This document shows positions 41,523 to 51,710 of a stretch of DNA of 64,000 bases, piece after piece. The DNA comes from Polia nebulosa (taxonomy: Eukaryota > Arthropoda > Insecta > Lepidoptera > Noctuidae), in contig OX589612.1 in assembly GCA_951329385.1 (NCBI GenBank), positions 11,110,437 through 11,174,436 on the forward strand. The letters run 5' to 3'. Numbering within the stretch: the stretch's first letter is position 1; every line of letters starts with the position of its first letter. The notes beneath the pieces were generated by a model. It worked only from the letters and a program-made list of their open reading frames with translations, made no database searches and had not been told where the DNA came from. Made by a program: the position numbers and the translations under genes.

Positions 41523-41785
41523 GGTGTCTCTGGACATCGCCAATGCCTTTAACACCCTGCCCTGGAGTTGCATAGTGGAGGCACTCCGGTACCACCGGGT
41601 GCTGCCCTACCTCCGTCACGTAGTCATCTACCCCGGTCATCAGGGAGTATGGAACCGGCGAGAGAGGTCGTGCGGTGTTCCACAGGGATCGGTCCTGGGG
41701 CCGCCCTTGTGGAACATCGGATACGACTGGGTGCTGCGCGCCGACCTCCCCATTGGCGTCAGCGTAGTGTGCTACGCTGACGCAC
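41523..41785 (+). pseudogene. R1-like reverse transcriptase fragment
   Basis: The plus frame reads VSLDIANAFNTLPW (RT motif A with the catalytic Asp), VLPYLRHVV, CGVPQGSVLGPPLWN (motif B) and VVCYAD. The chain ends inside the YADD box, because the next bases belong to an inverted R1-like C-terminus. About 88 residues. It is the only R1-like RT segment in the window. Confidence 0.85.
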
Positions 41786-42535
41786 GCGTCCCGCCTCCGC
41801 CTTCGCGAGCATTACTGCTTCGCAGAAGGAGGAGACGGCTTCGCATTCCCTCTCGCTCCGTACCATGGCCTGAACCAGGGCAGGGCGCGAGAGGTCGCTG
41901 CCGCCTATCGCATCCACGAGAACACGGCGGTGCTCTGCCCAAGCGGGGCAAACCTCCACCGTATGCTCCACCGTGTCCTCTGGGCGATCCGTGCAATGGA
42001 AACACCCGGGCGTCACCTCCCGCTTGATCCGAAACAGGAACCTCCCGAATCAGCCGTGTTCGGTGAGGACCTGCGTCAGGCGGAAGGTGAGGGCGCCGTG
42101 AGGTCTCTCCAGCCAAGCCTCAAAGAGGGGCACTACCGCCGCAATGGTGGCGTGCCCAGCGCGGGGTTGTGACAATCGCTGTCTCCATGTCGCCATGAGA
42201 TCCTGCCGGAGCTCTGTCCGCCGAGCCGCGAGTTGTCGCGGCAGCGGAGTTTCGCCCCGGCGTTTCGCCTCCTCGCGCTCCTCATAGAGGTTCGCGAGCA
42301 TTTTTGCCTCCAGATCCCATGGCGATAATCCGGCAAGGAGGCTCGCCGCCTCGCAGGAGATCGTACGGTATCCTCGGATCATTCTGATCGCCATGACCCT
42401 TTGGGACGCGTTCAGACGGCGAGTAGTCCGCTGCCTTAGCGAACGCGCCCACACCGGTGCTCCGTAAAGGGCCATGGACCGCACGATCCCCGCGTAGAGC
42501 CTCCGGCAGGAGGCGTTTGGCCCCCTCAGATTGGC
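41786..42535 (-). pseudogene. R1-like ORF2 C-terminus, inverted and frameshifted
   Basis: The minus strand encodes RSMALYGAPVWA and GYRTISCEAASLLAG, then after a frame change near 42030 the finger CFHCTDRPEDTVEHTVEVC and DAIGGSDLSRPALVQA. It is closely similar to the 39 kb copy. It begins at ccccctcagattgg (42.52 kb), near the same ORF position as the 39 kb truncation, and lies tail-to-tail with the RT fragment. No 3' UTR. Confidence 0.85.
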
Positions 42536-42690
42536 ATGAGCCGCCTCAAAGCAGTCCCAGCCCTACCTGGAGAGGGTTGCGGGTAGCCGATGGATGCGAG
42601 ACGCACAGGACCAGTCGTTGTGGCGACACTTGGGGGAGGGCTATGTCTAGGTCAGTGGACGTCTTTCGGCTGAAATGATGATGAAAAGTT
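42536..42690 (+). pseudogene. W LINE 3' end
   Basis: gagggttgcgggtagccgat, gcacaggaccagtcgttgtg, gtggacgtctttcggctgaa then atgatgatga. It encodes the RVAG-S/R-W-M-R and SLWRHL-like end of W in broken frames. With 41403-41465 it forms the two flanks of the R1-like chimera. Confidence 0.75.
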
Positions 42691-42817
42691 ATTGTATTTA
42701 AATGTTAATAAAATAGTTCTTCCGTCTGAAATTCTGGTTTTGGTGGACAATCTCAATGAAAACTAAAAGTGGTGGTATCGGCGCGGAAAATTTTGCAAGA
42801 TACAAAAGAAATGGGTC

Positions 42818-42885
42818 ATCATCATTATTAGCCTTTTTATGTCCCCACTGCTGGGGCACAGGTCTCCTCTCTGTGAGAGCGGAAA
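42818..42885 (-). mobile_element. tS SINE tail fragment
   Basis: catcatcattattagccttt, atgtccccactgctggggca and caggtctcctctctgtgaga; head missing. Confidence 0.75.
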
Positions 42886-43109
42886 CGGGTGTTCGATGTA
42901 AGAAACTGCTTGTGATAAAAATTAACAACTTTCTTTATAAAAGTCACTGTAAAGTCAGAAAATAATAATTGAACCTCCCGTACTAATTTTGATCAATTTG
43001 GGCAATCTGATGATAACCTAAGTTATTTTGGGAATTTACTATGCTTTTCTTGAATAATGTTATTGATTTCCATTGAAATGAGCAGTATCTCAAATGTGAA
43101 CACTTATTT

Positions 43110-43262
43110 CCGGGACAACCTGTATAGTGCACAAATACTGGTGCACTATCATAGCTCGATGAGACAGCAATCCAACATGACCGGAGAGAGATCAAGCACA
43201 GGAATAACTGCTTTCCTGGCTACGGGGGTATCACACTGCTAAGTCCTAAACTGTTAGCTTCA
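43110..43262 (-). mobile_element. B repeat, decayed
   Basis: ctcgatgagacagcaatcca and acatgaccggagagagatca correspond to the right half of B. Confidence 0.5.
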
Positions 43263-43299
43263 ACCTTCAATCTATTTGTTATCCTGGGGTTCAGTCAAG

Positions 43300-43500
43300 A
43301 TTGTTTAGGTTACTTCTAGACAAGCGTCGACCACATCATCGCTTACCATCAGGTTAGTAGTGGTCAAAGAAAATTATGGCCTGCTACTTGTCTTATGGAT
43401 TAACCCAATAACACTTTTGCCCAGTCTGGGAACCGAACCCCAAACTCGCACATTCGCACTTGCGAGCAACTAAAAGACCAACCACGGAGCAGTCTGCAAC
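43300..43500 (-). mobile_element. D repeat plus tRNA-like SINE remnant
   Basis: cgaccacatcatcgcttacc is the D core. The following cagtctgggaaccgaacccc reads on the minus strand as a B-box-like ggggttcggttccc. Confidence 0.5.
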
Positions 43501-44150
43501 TACCTACTTTTGTTGTGTAGGTCCTGTCTATATAATGTAGATTAATTAACAACCGAATGGCTTTTAAAATTTTCACTGTTTAAGAAGCAGAGTTTAAGTT
43601 ATATTATTTTTTCAGCTCAGTTTTTAGAATTTATTCAACATTAAAAAATAACACTACCTCACAGCATAACATATTTTTTGTCTGAACTCAGGAATACAGC
43701 TGTAAGAAAATCTTCACGTCGTTCCAGGTAACACATTATGTCCTTATTCTGAATCCGATAATAAATCGTCATCTCTTTCATACAGTGTGACAAGATAATA
43801 ATTGAATTCTTTCATCCAACGTACAGTCAGCCAAAAGAATTAGTTTGCAGACACGTAACGATTGTATCTGAACGACATTTAATAGTAATTAGTGGTAGTA
43901 TAACTACAACTATTTGTAGTATTTCTACGTGTGTTGCTGCACTTCTTTATGTAGCATTGTCATAGAAGAATAAACATTATTGTTTGCCAAAATTGTAACA
44001 CTACTCTTTTACGGCATTCCAATTGTATCAGCATAATGACGGTCTTATTGCTGGCAGCGATATCTACCCGATAATCTTAGAATGGACTACAAAAACAAAA
44101 ATAAATAAGGTAGTTAGTAGTGTACTGCTAGTAAATGTAATTGTTTACAT
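43501..44150. other. No gene recognised
   Basis: About 650 bp of AT-rich DNA, no shared families. Confidence 0.45.
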
Positions 44151-44262
44151 AGAATAGAATAGAATAGAATAGAAAACGTTTATTCGACACAACACAACAG
44201 CAACAAACAAAAAGTAAAAAAAGAATAGTAGGTACACAAAGATACAATAAAATTGTATATAA
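44151..44262 (-). mobile_element. Retroelement 3' end with short (ATTCT)n tail
   Basis: About five AGAAT units, then aaaacgtttattcgacacaa and caacaaacaaaaagtaaaaa, shared with 12.70-12.78 kb. This short tail is the reference state for the expanded one. Confidence 0.8.
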
Positions 44263-45219
44263 TAATAATAAAAATTACGACAAAGAGTAAATTGAGATAA
44301 AGGTAAATAAAACCGCTAAAATTAACCGATCTAGTTAATTTTATTACATTTTAATTAAATTATTTCATAATTATGACTCACTCAGATGAACTATACAATA
44401 CTGTGTTTTCTTTGACTAGGTTGATGTCCGCAATCATTCCAGGTCCTAGCGCGTATTTTGTTTAAAATATAGAATAAAACTATTTTGGATAAAGGCCTGC
44501 TTTTGAACAGTATCTCACAGATAGTAATGCAAAAATCGTAATACATCTTGTATTACGGATGTTGCACTTAATTTGACGCATTACACATCAGTGGGACAAT
44601 TTCTGTATTTTTAAGGAACGGTCACATTCTGATCAAAAGCCTTGAATTTATCAAAATTTTTGACACTATTTGTCGCCGAGACGACATTGTTGAAAAGTGG
44701 TGGTTTCTGTCGACAGTACCTTGCAATATTAATCTTATTCTGTCCGTAATCCTACCCGAGATTTAATGACACATGATTGCAGTATTTGTATTGTTTTAAA
44801 GATTTTTTGCCTCCAGCACCTCGCAGCTGACAATAGGGTATTATTACTTTTTATAAATGTGGAATAATTGGGCCTTGTCGATGGGTATTTTATTGGAAAC
44901 TTATTAAATGTTTTCTTTTTGTAGTGACCTGAAAATTGATAGTATCCGCTGTTTTTGCCCAACTATAGCAAAGCCAAATAAACAATGATTAATGGTACAT
45001 GGATTTCGAAGGCTATGTGTGAAACTGTACATGTTTATTCTGTTTCAATCTTAACAAATGTATTTCGACAAGTGCGGTAATTTTGTAATCAAATAAACGT
45101 TGGTTTAATGTCGTGCCCACGGGATTTTCATGCTAAAAAAACTGTATTTATCACTAACCATAATCTACTGACCTTTATCCTGGGTCATTCAATAATCGTG
45201 TCTTGATATTTGAACGGAA
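44263..45219. other. About 960 bp, no gene recognised
   Basis: No shared family. The ORF at 44735-44962 on the minus strand lacks any recognisable domain. Confidence 0.45.
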
Positions 45220-45355
45220 GGTTTCCCACAAGGTGCACCGATGTCCTTGTGAGAGTCACGGGAATCCAATGGGTGAGAGACGGACAGGTCCGGTCGTTGT
45301 GGCGACAATTGTTGGAGGCCTATGTCCAGCAGCTGACGTCTTTCGGCTGAAATGA
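45220..45355 (+). pseudogene. W LINE 3' end
   Basis: gagagtcacgggaatccaat, aggtccggtcgttgtggcga and ggcctatgtccagcagctga, then cgtctttcggctgaaatgat. This is the clearest W tail and the sequence the tS tail resembles. Confidence 0.78.
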
Positions 45356-45584
45356 TATTTCAACAAAAGTACATTAATCAACATTGTAAAAAATAATAAT
45401 ATAAATTGTAATTGCCCAGATTGGCATGAAAGTTATTTATAATTTAGACTCATATAAATATAATAAACACCGCGTTCGATTCAAAGATGCTATACATTGA
45501 AAGTGGTGATTCGTTAAGCTGGTTGCACACGTTTAAGTAGAATCTAAACAAACTCAGTGTTGTACAAGGTAACGTAAGTAGGCA

Positions 45585-45970
45585 AGATCTACAAGACAGC
45601 GGTGAGGCCAGCTATGTTGTATGGAGCGAAATGTTAACCAGTGAAAAAGACACACATACAAAGTTAGTAAAATGCTCCACGTTACCGAGATGCATAATGT
45701 TGAAGTGGTCTGAAGATGTGACGAGGCTAGGTAAAGTGCGAAATGAGCATATCGGTGGTTGTTTCAAAGTCGCCCCTATATCAGAGAAACTAACCGAGAG
45801 CCTGCTCAAAAGGTATGGTCACGTGATGCGAAGAGACGAGGATCATGTAGTGAAATAAGCGTTGCAACTGCCTGAAAAGAAGAGAGGTAGTGGACGACCT
45901 CCAACCTCGTGGTGGACCAGCATGACGAAACTCCTCGCATCGCGTCATGACTACTTGTTCCTCATTCTTC
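45585..45970 (+). pseudogene. RTE-like LINE C-terminus, frameshifted
   Basis: Frames give YKTAVRPAMLYGAKC, then a stop, then LGKVRNEHIGGCFKVAPISE, RYGHVMRRDEDHVVK and, after a stop, GSGRPPTSWW. The motif order (AVRPA-x-LYGAE; WYGHV-x-RR; GRP) is that of an RTE-type LINE end. It is related to, but not the same as, the 27.9 kb fragment. Confidence 0.75.
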
Positions 45971-46544
45971 CACTGGATCACATTTACTACGTTTCGAAAA
46001 ATCCTCCTGAATGAGATCACACACGATCCAGAAATTCGGTCTAAAATCTAAATAATTACTTCCATCACCCTGCCATTCGAGGCTCTATCAAAGTGATTAG
46101 TTACGGAGCAATGGACAGCATTCGTAGGCATTAGAGCCGACGTGTGGAGGCAAAGTTACCATTTAATTGAATGGTAGCGGCGAGATTATTGTTGGGTGTG
46201 TTGAAAATTGCTGTTAATATGATTTGGGAAGTTTTGGTGCACTTGCAGAGTTTGCAGCATGTATGGTAGACCAGTTTTTGATCTTGGTGACCTGAATGAG
46301 TATGCTTTTGGCTTCTGCAAGTAATTTTTATATGAACCCATCTTTTTCACAGCTCGGCAGAGGTCTCTTTCATATTTTTTTTCCAATATAAATATTTTTA
46401 CTTTTCCGGTCAATTGGCCAGGAAGAAGTGCAGATCTTGTGACGACGCCCGTCCGTATTCTATCACCGACTGTTCGACGGTCCTGTGCAATATTTTTGAT
46501 GTGTTCCATAAGTATAACCTGCTCTGTTTTATTTCAGCCTCGCA
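45971..46544. other. No gene recognised
   Basis: About 570 bp. The minus ORFs here have no recognisable domain. Confidence 0.4.
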
Positions 46545-46810
46545 GACTTTTCGCCAATTTTGACGATTCTTCTTCTTCTTCGTCGTCACACTCTTGACCG
46601 TGGTCGTGGTCGTCACATCAGCGGTGTTGGCAAACTCCACAAACCGTCACCATTCCTCCCACACTGCAGCTCTTCTCGTACATTCGTGGAGTGGACCGTT
46701 GAGGTCAGTTTTGACTTGATCGGTCCAACGCATTGGTAACCTGCGGCGCGCTCCTGTGCCTTCAACTTTGTCCACAAGTCGCTCCACAGAAGTGTCGTCA
46801 AGAAAAATAA
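46545..46810 (-). pseudogene. LINE C-terminus, antisense
   Basis: The minus strand reads RLPMRWTDQVKTDLNGPLHE then RRAAVWEEW, a stop, and RFVEFANTADVTTTTT with a K-rich end. The R-W-T-D-Q-V/I-K pattern with a W-rich helix is typical of moth RTE-like LINE C-termini. The leading GRP block is degraded. Confidence 0.55.
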
Positions 46811-46924
46811 TATGATTGATACATTAACTACCAATGGTTGCTATTTCGAAGAAGCAGCCATTATCACCTGCATTTGTGTAGGTGCAATTAATTATATTAC
46901 TGTTTTTTTTTCTCTTCTTCATAT

Positions 46925-47366
46925 AAGGTTTTTGGTAACTCGACGTATCCCGACAGAACGAGATAGTGTGACCTAATTGCAATAATTTAGCTTCTGAGGA
47001 AGCCTGATAGTCATCATCAGCTTTTTATTGTCCCTTCTCTCTGTCTCTCTATCTGTGAGAGGTTGTGGGCCATAATCCACCACGCGGGCCTAACGCGGGT
47101 TGGTGGATATCACATGTCTTTGAATTTTTAGTTCTAGTACATGCCAGTTTCCTCACTATGTTTTCCTATATCGTTTTGAGAGCAGTGGTGATAAAATTAT
47201 TTACACAGTAAAGTGGCTGCCTGGGTTTGAACTCACGACCTACAACTTGTAAGTCGCTGCCTTTACCACTGGGCCACCACTGTTCAATTGATGATGGATG
47301 CTTAATTGTTGAAAATAGGTCACACTATCACGTCCTGCCGAGAGTACGTCGATTTACCAATAACCT
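46925..47366. mobile_element. TIR element with ~60-bp ends, split by a tS SINE
   Basis: Left ggtttttggtaactcgacgt…gatagtgtgaccta and inverted right ggttattggtaaatcgacgt…gatagtgtgaccta are about 80% alike over 60 bp. Without the SINE the element is about 160 bp, a short foldback/MITE with almost no interior. Confidence 0.8.
47012..47288 (-). mobile_element. tS SINE inside the TIR element
   Basis: catcatcagctttttattgt to taccactgggccaccactgt, with A and B boxes on the minus strand. The central ccccactgctggg motif is deleted. Confidence 0.82.
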
Positions 47367-47369
47367 TGC

Positions 47370-47570
47370 AATTTATCGATTTTTTTTGGTGATATAGGTA
47401 AACACGACTGTGTAATTTAGAACAAGATACCAATTAAATAAAAAATACATTCAAATCGGTTTACCGGTTTAAGAGTTGCGGTGCCATAGACAGACACACA
47501 GACCGAATGCACACACAAACTTATAACACCCCTCTTATTGCGCCGGGGATTAAAAAAATCCTAAATAGTA
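47370..47570 (+). mobile_element. G-like repeat, decayed
   Basis: agacagacacacagaccgaa and cttataacacccctcttatt correspond to a moth repeat class related to G. Left boundary unclear. Confidence 0.4.
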
Positions 47571-47914
47571 ATTAAAAATATTCAACTTCATATAGCTATC
47601 CAGAATACTGTATCGTATGCAACCAGCCTAAGTAAGCATCAACTTTTTCATCCCATTACGCTATGTGTGTTTGTGTATCACTAGCCTGCCATTAGCTTGG
47701 AATTCTCGACTACTGATGTGTTTGCAATAAATAAATAATATGCATTTTTAATGGCATGTGTACCGGTGTAAATTACAACTGAGTATTATTTTCATGCTCG
47801 TAAATTGACTTTTTAGTGTTTGGGAGTTACAACTTGACTATTATTTTTCTTGATGTGTGTGTTTAGATTAGCTGTGTTTAAACTGAACCACCTTTGTGGT
47901 GTATAAATATAAAT
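47571..47914. other. No gene recognised
   Basis: About 340 bp, no shared families. Confidence 0.4.
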
Positions 47915-48207
47915 CATCATCATCATCAGCCTTTTAATATCCCCACTGCTGGGGCACAGGCCTCCTTTCTGTGAGTGGGTGTGGGCCGTAATCCACCACG
48001 CGGGCCCAGTGCGGGTTGGTGGATGTCACATATCTTCGAAGTTTTGGTTCTAGGACATGTCGGTTTCCTCACGATGTTTTCCTTCACCGTTTTGAGAGCA
48101 GTGGTGATGAAATAATTTATACAAAGTAAAGCGCCTGCCTGGGTTTGAACTCACGACCTTACAGCTTGTAAGTAGCGGCCAATACCACTGGGCCACCACT
48201 GCTCTAA
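47915..48207 (-). mobile_element. tS SINE, full-length
   Basis: The best tS consensus: (ATC)n, agccttttaatatccccact, gcgggcccagtgcgggttgg, aagcgcctgcctgggtttga and ccactgggccaccactgctc. On the minus strand the Pol III boxes are gtggcccagtgg and gttcaaaccc (a one-base B-box change). Confidence 0.87.
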
Positions 48208-48304
48208 AACACTGCTTAAATATATAATATAAATATACACTTCTAAGCATACGCACAGAATAACAGGACTACGAGTATTAATCAAAATTCACATTTTCCA
48301 GGTT

Positions 48305-48568
48305 TCCGTACCCGGAGGGTACAAACGGAGCCCTATTGTTATCACTCACGTGTCCGTCTGTCTGTCGTCTATCACAAAATTATATTCCGATTTATTTTTA
48401 ACTTCCAGTTGACCTATGAACCTGAAATTTGGTGATAATGTTTATAATTACGTAAATTTCACCAACAAATACCTACGTGTATTGATAAATCAGATTTTTC
48501 TTTGATAATTCCCTCATTTGGTACGGAACCTTAAATGTGCGAAGTTTAACGCGCACTTGACCGGTTTT
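48305..48568 (+). mobile_element. G repeat
   Basis: ccgtacccggagggtacaaa, tccgtctgtctgtcgtct, atttggtacggaacct and gcgcacttgaccggtttttt. Confidence 0.65.
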
Positions 48569-48572
48569 TTAA

Positions 48573-48715
48573 CTAGCCTACATCGTCCCACTGGTGAGCA
48601 AAGGCCTCCCCAAGTCCTTCCAGGTACTCTTCTCCCGTGCTTCCGCGAGGGCTCGCGGCACGCGTCGAGGTCATTTCACCATCTCCTCGCCACCGCTCAT
48701 AGTATTTCTAAGGTA
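48573..48715 (-). mobile_element. RTE-like LINE 3' end, other subfamily
   Basis: tcgtcccactggtgagcaaa followed by ggcctccccaagtccttcca and antisense text. Related to 22.43 kb. Confidence 0.5.
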
Positions 48716-48719
48716 CCTA

Positions 48720-49154
48720 TATTTTTTTTTACAAATTAGAACGAGTTAAAAATATTTTCAAAGGTAAAAAAACATCGGGTAAAAACAACAGTCTAAAGCA
48801 AATATCGTGTTTAATGAAGCAATAAGCGTTTAGCCGACCGCGTAAAGAGAAAAGCGAAGTTAAAACCAATTTAAATGGTATTTTGCTTTTGCCATGTAAT
48901 TGTTGACTTTGAGCAATTAGTTGTAAACTGTGACTAAAATTATTGCGTAGCTGGAAAGAGTTAAAGCGATTGGTGGTTTTATACATATTTTTTTCTCTGA
49001 ATTAATGGTTAAGTTATCGCCATTACTACTGCTCAACATGAGGTCCTGGGTCTGAAGTAAAGTGAAAATAAAAGAGAGGAGAAGTTTTTTTTTAAGAATT
49101 AGGCATCTGGAATTCCCCAGTAGCAGCTTGAAGTCTCACATACCATAGCGGATC
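48720..49154. other. No gene recognised
   Basis: About 430 bp, no shared families. Confidence 0.4.
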
Positions 49155-49482
49155 AAGACGAAAGTTTGACCAGTGCGTGTTGCTTTGTGATGACATACGC
49201 CACTGAAACGTGGTCGCTCACAACGGGCCACATCAGAAGGTTGAATGGCAGTGGGCAGGGCACATTGCTCTCAGAACTGTCGATGGGGCCGAAAGGTTCT
49301 GGAGTTGGAGAGCTGCGTCTTCTGGTACGCGGTCACCATGTACCTGCAGACGCAGCGTTGGAAGGCGCCCCACATGGTAAACTGATGACCTGGTGTGGGT
49401 CACGGGTATCTGATAGATGCGAGTCGCACAGAACCGGTCGTTGTGGCGACTCTTGGATGAGGCATATGTACAGCAGTTTTGT
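49155..49482 (+). pseudogene. W LINE C-terminal fragment with internal deletion
   Basis: The 5' part encodes DQCVLLCDDIRH-like text aligned to the …QCVLPVMTYGAETWSLT block (frame broken, with ETWSLTTGHIRRL readable). After a deletion the QGTLLSELSMGPKGSG stretch replaces the AGHI…DGRWG block in a shifted frame, and rvtGSRVSDRCES…RCGDSWMRHMYSS covers the end in another frame. Dead copy. Confidence 0.75.
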
Positions 49483-49514
49483 AATAGGTACACCTCTGCC
49501 TCTCCCTTATGAAA

Positions 49515-49668
49515 ATTTTCTCTTTTACATATTACATCACTACATAAAACGAAGTCCCCCGCCGCATCTGTCTATGTGTTTGTTCGCGATAAACTCATAA
49601 ACTATTGAAAGGTTTCAGAGTATAATTTGTATCCGTGCCAAACTGGGGCGGGTCGCTAGTGTATAATA
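49515..49668 (-). mobile_element. H repeat
   Basis: ccgccgcatctgtctatgtg, ttcgcgataaactc and aactggggcgggtcgctagt. Confidence 0.62.
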
Positions 49669-49826
49669 TATTAGATTCCCCGCGACTTCATCCGTGTGGA
49701 TTTAAAAAATTGCCTATGACACTCACAAATAACGTGGCTTCCTATTCGTAAAATAATTTTTTAAATTGGTTCAGTAGATCCCTCTACAACCTCACAAACT
49801 CTACCTCTTTATAACATTAGTATAGA
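49669..49826 (+). mobile_element. H repeat, convergent neighbour
   Basis: ttccccgcgacttcatccgt, gcctatgacactcacaaata and acctctttataacattagta. It lies head to head with the minus copy to its left. Confidence 0.62.
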
Positions 49827-50329
49827 TTCATCCTTCAAACAACAAATTGCAATAAACAAAATAAATTACTCAAAGCTTTTGATTTTAACAAAGTAGTTCA
49901 CATCCACAACAGTCGGATCATTGGCACACGTCGAGTTTCACAACAAGAATTTTAATTATTAATTTATGAAGGCATATTAATTTACACTCACGTAGCACTA
50001 GAGCAATCATTAAAACCGACATTTAATAAGCACTATTATGGCGATGGAGCTCCATTATTATGATTCGTATGAATTTATTATTTGAAAGAAAGATGGCGGA
50101 TGTATTATGTTTTATGACGAATTGTCATAAATATAAATTGGATTTTGTCTTTTATTATGTGGAAACTAAATTATTTTATTTCTGTTTTTGTTTTTTTTAG
50201 CAAGTAAAATAAAAATAACTTTCGCATTAATTGTTTGATTTCAAGCCGACGGTTTTTAACACACTTATATTAGGGTCACTTGTGTATGTAACTAACTATA
50301 AAAATAAATATTAGAGACCTACTTCCCGG
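49827..50329. other. No gene recognised
   Basis: About 500 bp of AT-rich DNA. Confidence 0.4.
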
Positions 50330-50375
50330 CTTCCGACTAAACTGAAATATTGCGTACATGTTTAGTTTTAATGAC
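50330..50375 (+). mobile_element. P repeat, left part
   Basis: ctaaactgaaatattgcgta and catgtttagttttaatgac. P continues at 50738. Confidence 0.7.
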
Positions 50376-50737
50376 GGAGGAGCTCGTGGCTAAAGTAATA
50401 ACAGCCGCACGGGTCGATCTATCAGGTTAAGCTACGCTTGCCGGGGTTGGTCCATGGATGGGTGACCATCTTTACATACCGAGACTCCTCCGTGCCTTGG
50501 AAAGCACATTAAGCCGTTGGTCCCGGCTGTCAATCGTGGATCTTTGACAGTCGTTATGGGTCGTCAGAAGCCCGAAAGTCTGACATCCGGTCTTACCAAG
50601 GGGTATCGTATTACCCAGTAACTGGGTTGTGGAGGTCAGATAGGCAGTCGCTCCATGTAAAATACTGGTATTCAGCTGCATCCGGTTAGACTGGAAGCTG
50701 ACCCCAAGATAGTTTGGAAAAGGCTAGGCAGATGATG
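50376..50737 (+). mobile_element. S5 SINE, full-length, inserted in P
   Basis: A 362-bp copy with the cleanest 5S-like region (ggttaagctacgcttgccgg, then tccatggatgggtgacc). The TSD atgtttagttttaatgac / atgtttagtttgaatgac lies at 50358-50375 and 50738-50755. Uninterrupted P at 17.14 and 29.42 kb gives the empty site. Confidence 0.92.
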
Positions 50738-50905
50738 ATGTTTAGTTTGAATGACAATGGATGTTACGATAGGTGACGTCATTCCCAATCCAATGTGGCG
50801 GACTCCCAAAGATGGCGGACTAGATATTTTGTATGCATTCCCATGATATGGATATCAAATTAAAGGGTTTGCTGAGAAGAACACAAAAAGTAAAAATTAG
50901 TGTTT
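50738..50905 (+). mobile_element. P repeat, right part
   Basis: gacgtcattcccaatccaat, cccaaagatggcggactaga and gatatcaaattaaagggttt. Confidence 0.7.
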
Positions 50906-51028
50906 TTTAGTTTTTTTTAAACTATAGATTTTTTTTTAACACAATTTTTTAAATTAGCTTCACCTGTAATAAAAGTGTTGTAAAAAAATTCTATGTAAAA
51001 AAATTTTAGAAGTCAGATTTCACCTTTT

Positions 51029-51110
51029 TTACTGTTGATAGGCACGCGTTTGACCACTATCTCGCCTGATGGTAAGCGATGATGTGGTCGAAGATGGAGC
51101 ACGCCACACC
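51029..51110 (+). mobile_element. D repeat fragment
   Basis: ttgataggcacgcgtttgac and gatggtaagcgatgatgtgg. Confidence 0.68.
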
Positions 51111-51114
51111 ACCA

Positions 51115-51710
51115 ACCTACTTTTCGGTTTCCGATTTAGCTGAAAATTTTCATACATGTTTAGTTTAGATGACAGTGCTGTTGATTCTGTTGTGCACAAA
51201 CCAAACTTAATTTTGGCTATTGCTATCTTTTTCTCTCTAATAAAAGCAGAAAGAGACGGACGTAAATTAGAGCTGTCAAATTTAGTTTGAACTAATATTT
51301 CCATACAAATTAAGGGTACACGTAAAAACATGTCGTCTAAAAACACAGCGAAGCGCAAGGCGTAAACTAGTTTGACATCTCTAACTTAGTGCATAGCTAT
51401 AGCCGTTCTTTTCTCGCACTGCCTTTTAGTAAAAGATAGCAATTCTCTAATTTTATTTTAGTTATTGAACAAAAGAATCCGCACCAATATATATTATTAT
51501 GGTAAACTAAGTGACGTCATTCCAGATCCAATATGGCGAACGCCTAAAAATGTGGACTAGTTATTTTCTATGCATTCCCATGATAAGGGTATCAAATGAA
51601 AGTCTTTGTTAAGAAGAATGCGAAAAATATTTAATGACGTCACTCTGAATGTATTATGGTGGACCCCCAAAGATAGCGGACTACAAAGTGTTTTTTTTTA
51701 GTTTTTTAAA
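51115..51710 (+). mobile_element. P repeat interrupted by element M2
   Basis: P modules lie at 51115-51178 and 51499-51630, and a second partial P unit (cactctgaatgtattatggt, ccaaagatagcggactac) at 51640-51690. M2 separates gatgacagtgc from atggtaaactaagtgac. Confidence 0.7.
51179..51498. mobile_element. TIR element M2, copy B (MITE-like)
   Basis: About 320 bp, inverse of the 9.55 kb element. Shared blocks include gagctgtcaaatttagtttg and cttttctcgcactgcctttt. Ends: ttgattctgttgtg and caaaagaatccgcacc. The empty site in P places the insertion between gacaatgc and atgg. Confidence 0.75.

Noticed and set aside
41518..42027. 169-aa plus-strand ORF as one protein
   Set aside because: Only the first ~88 codons are RT. 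The rest is antisense to the R1-like C-terminus beyond the junction.
41523..42535. Classic twin-priming 5' inversion of an R1-like LINE
   Set aside because: The upstream (RT) part lies on the wrong side of the C-terminal part for that model, and no 3' UTR or poly-A is attached.
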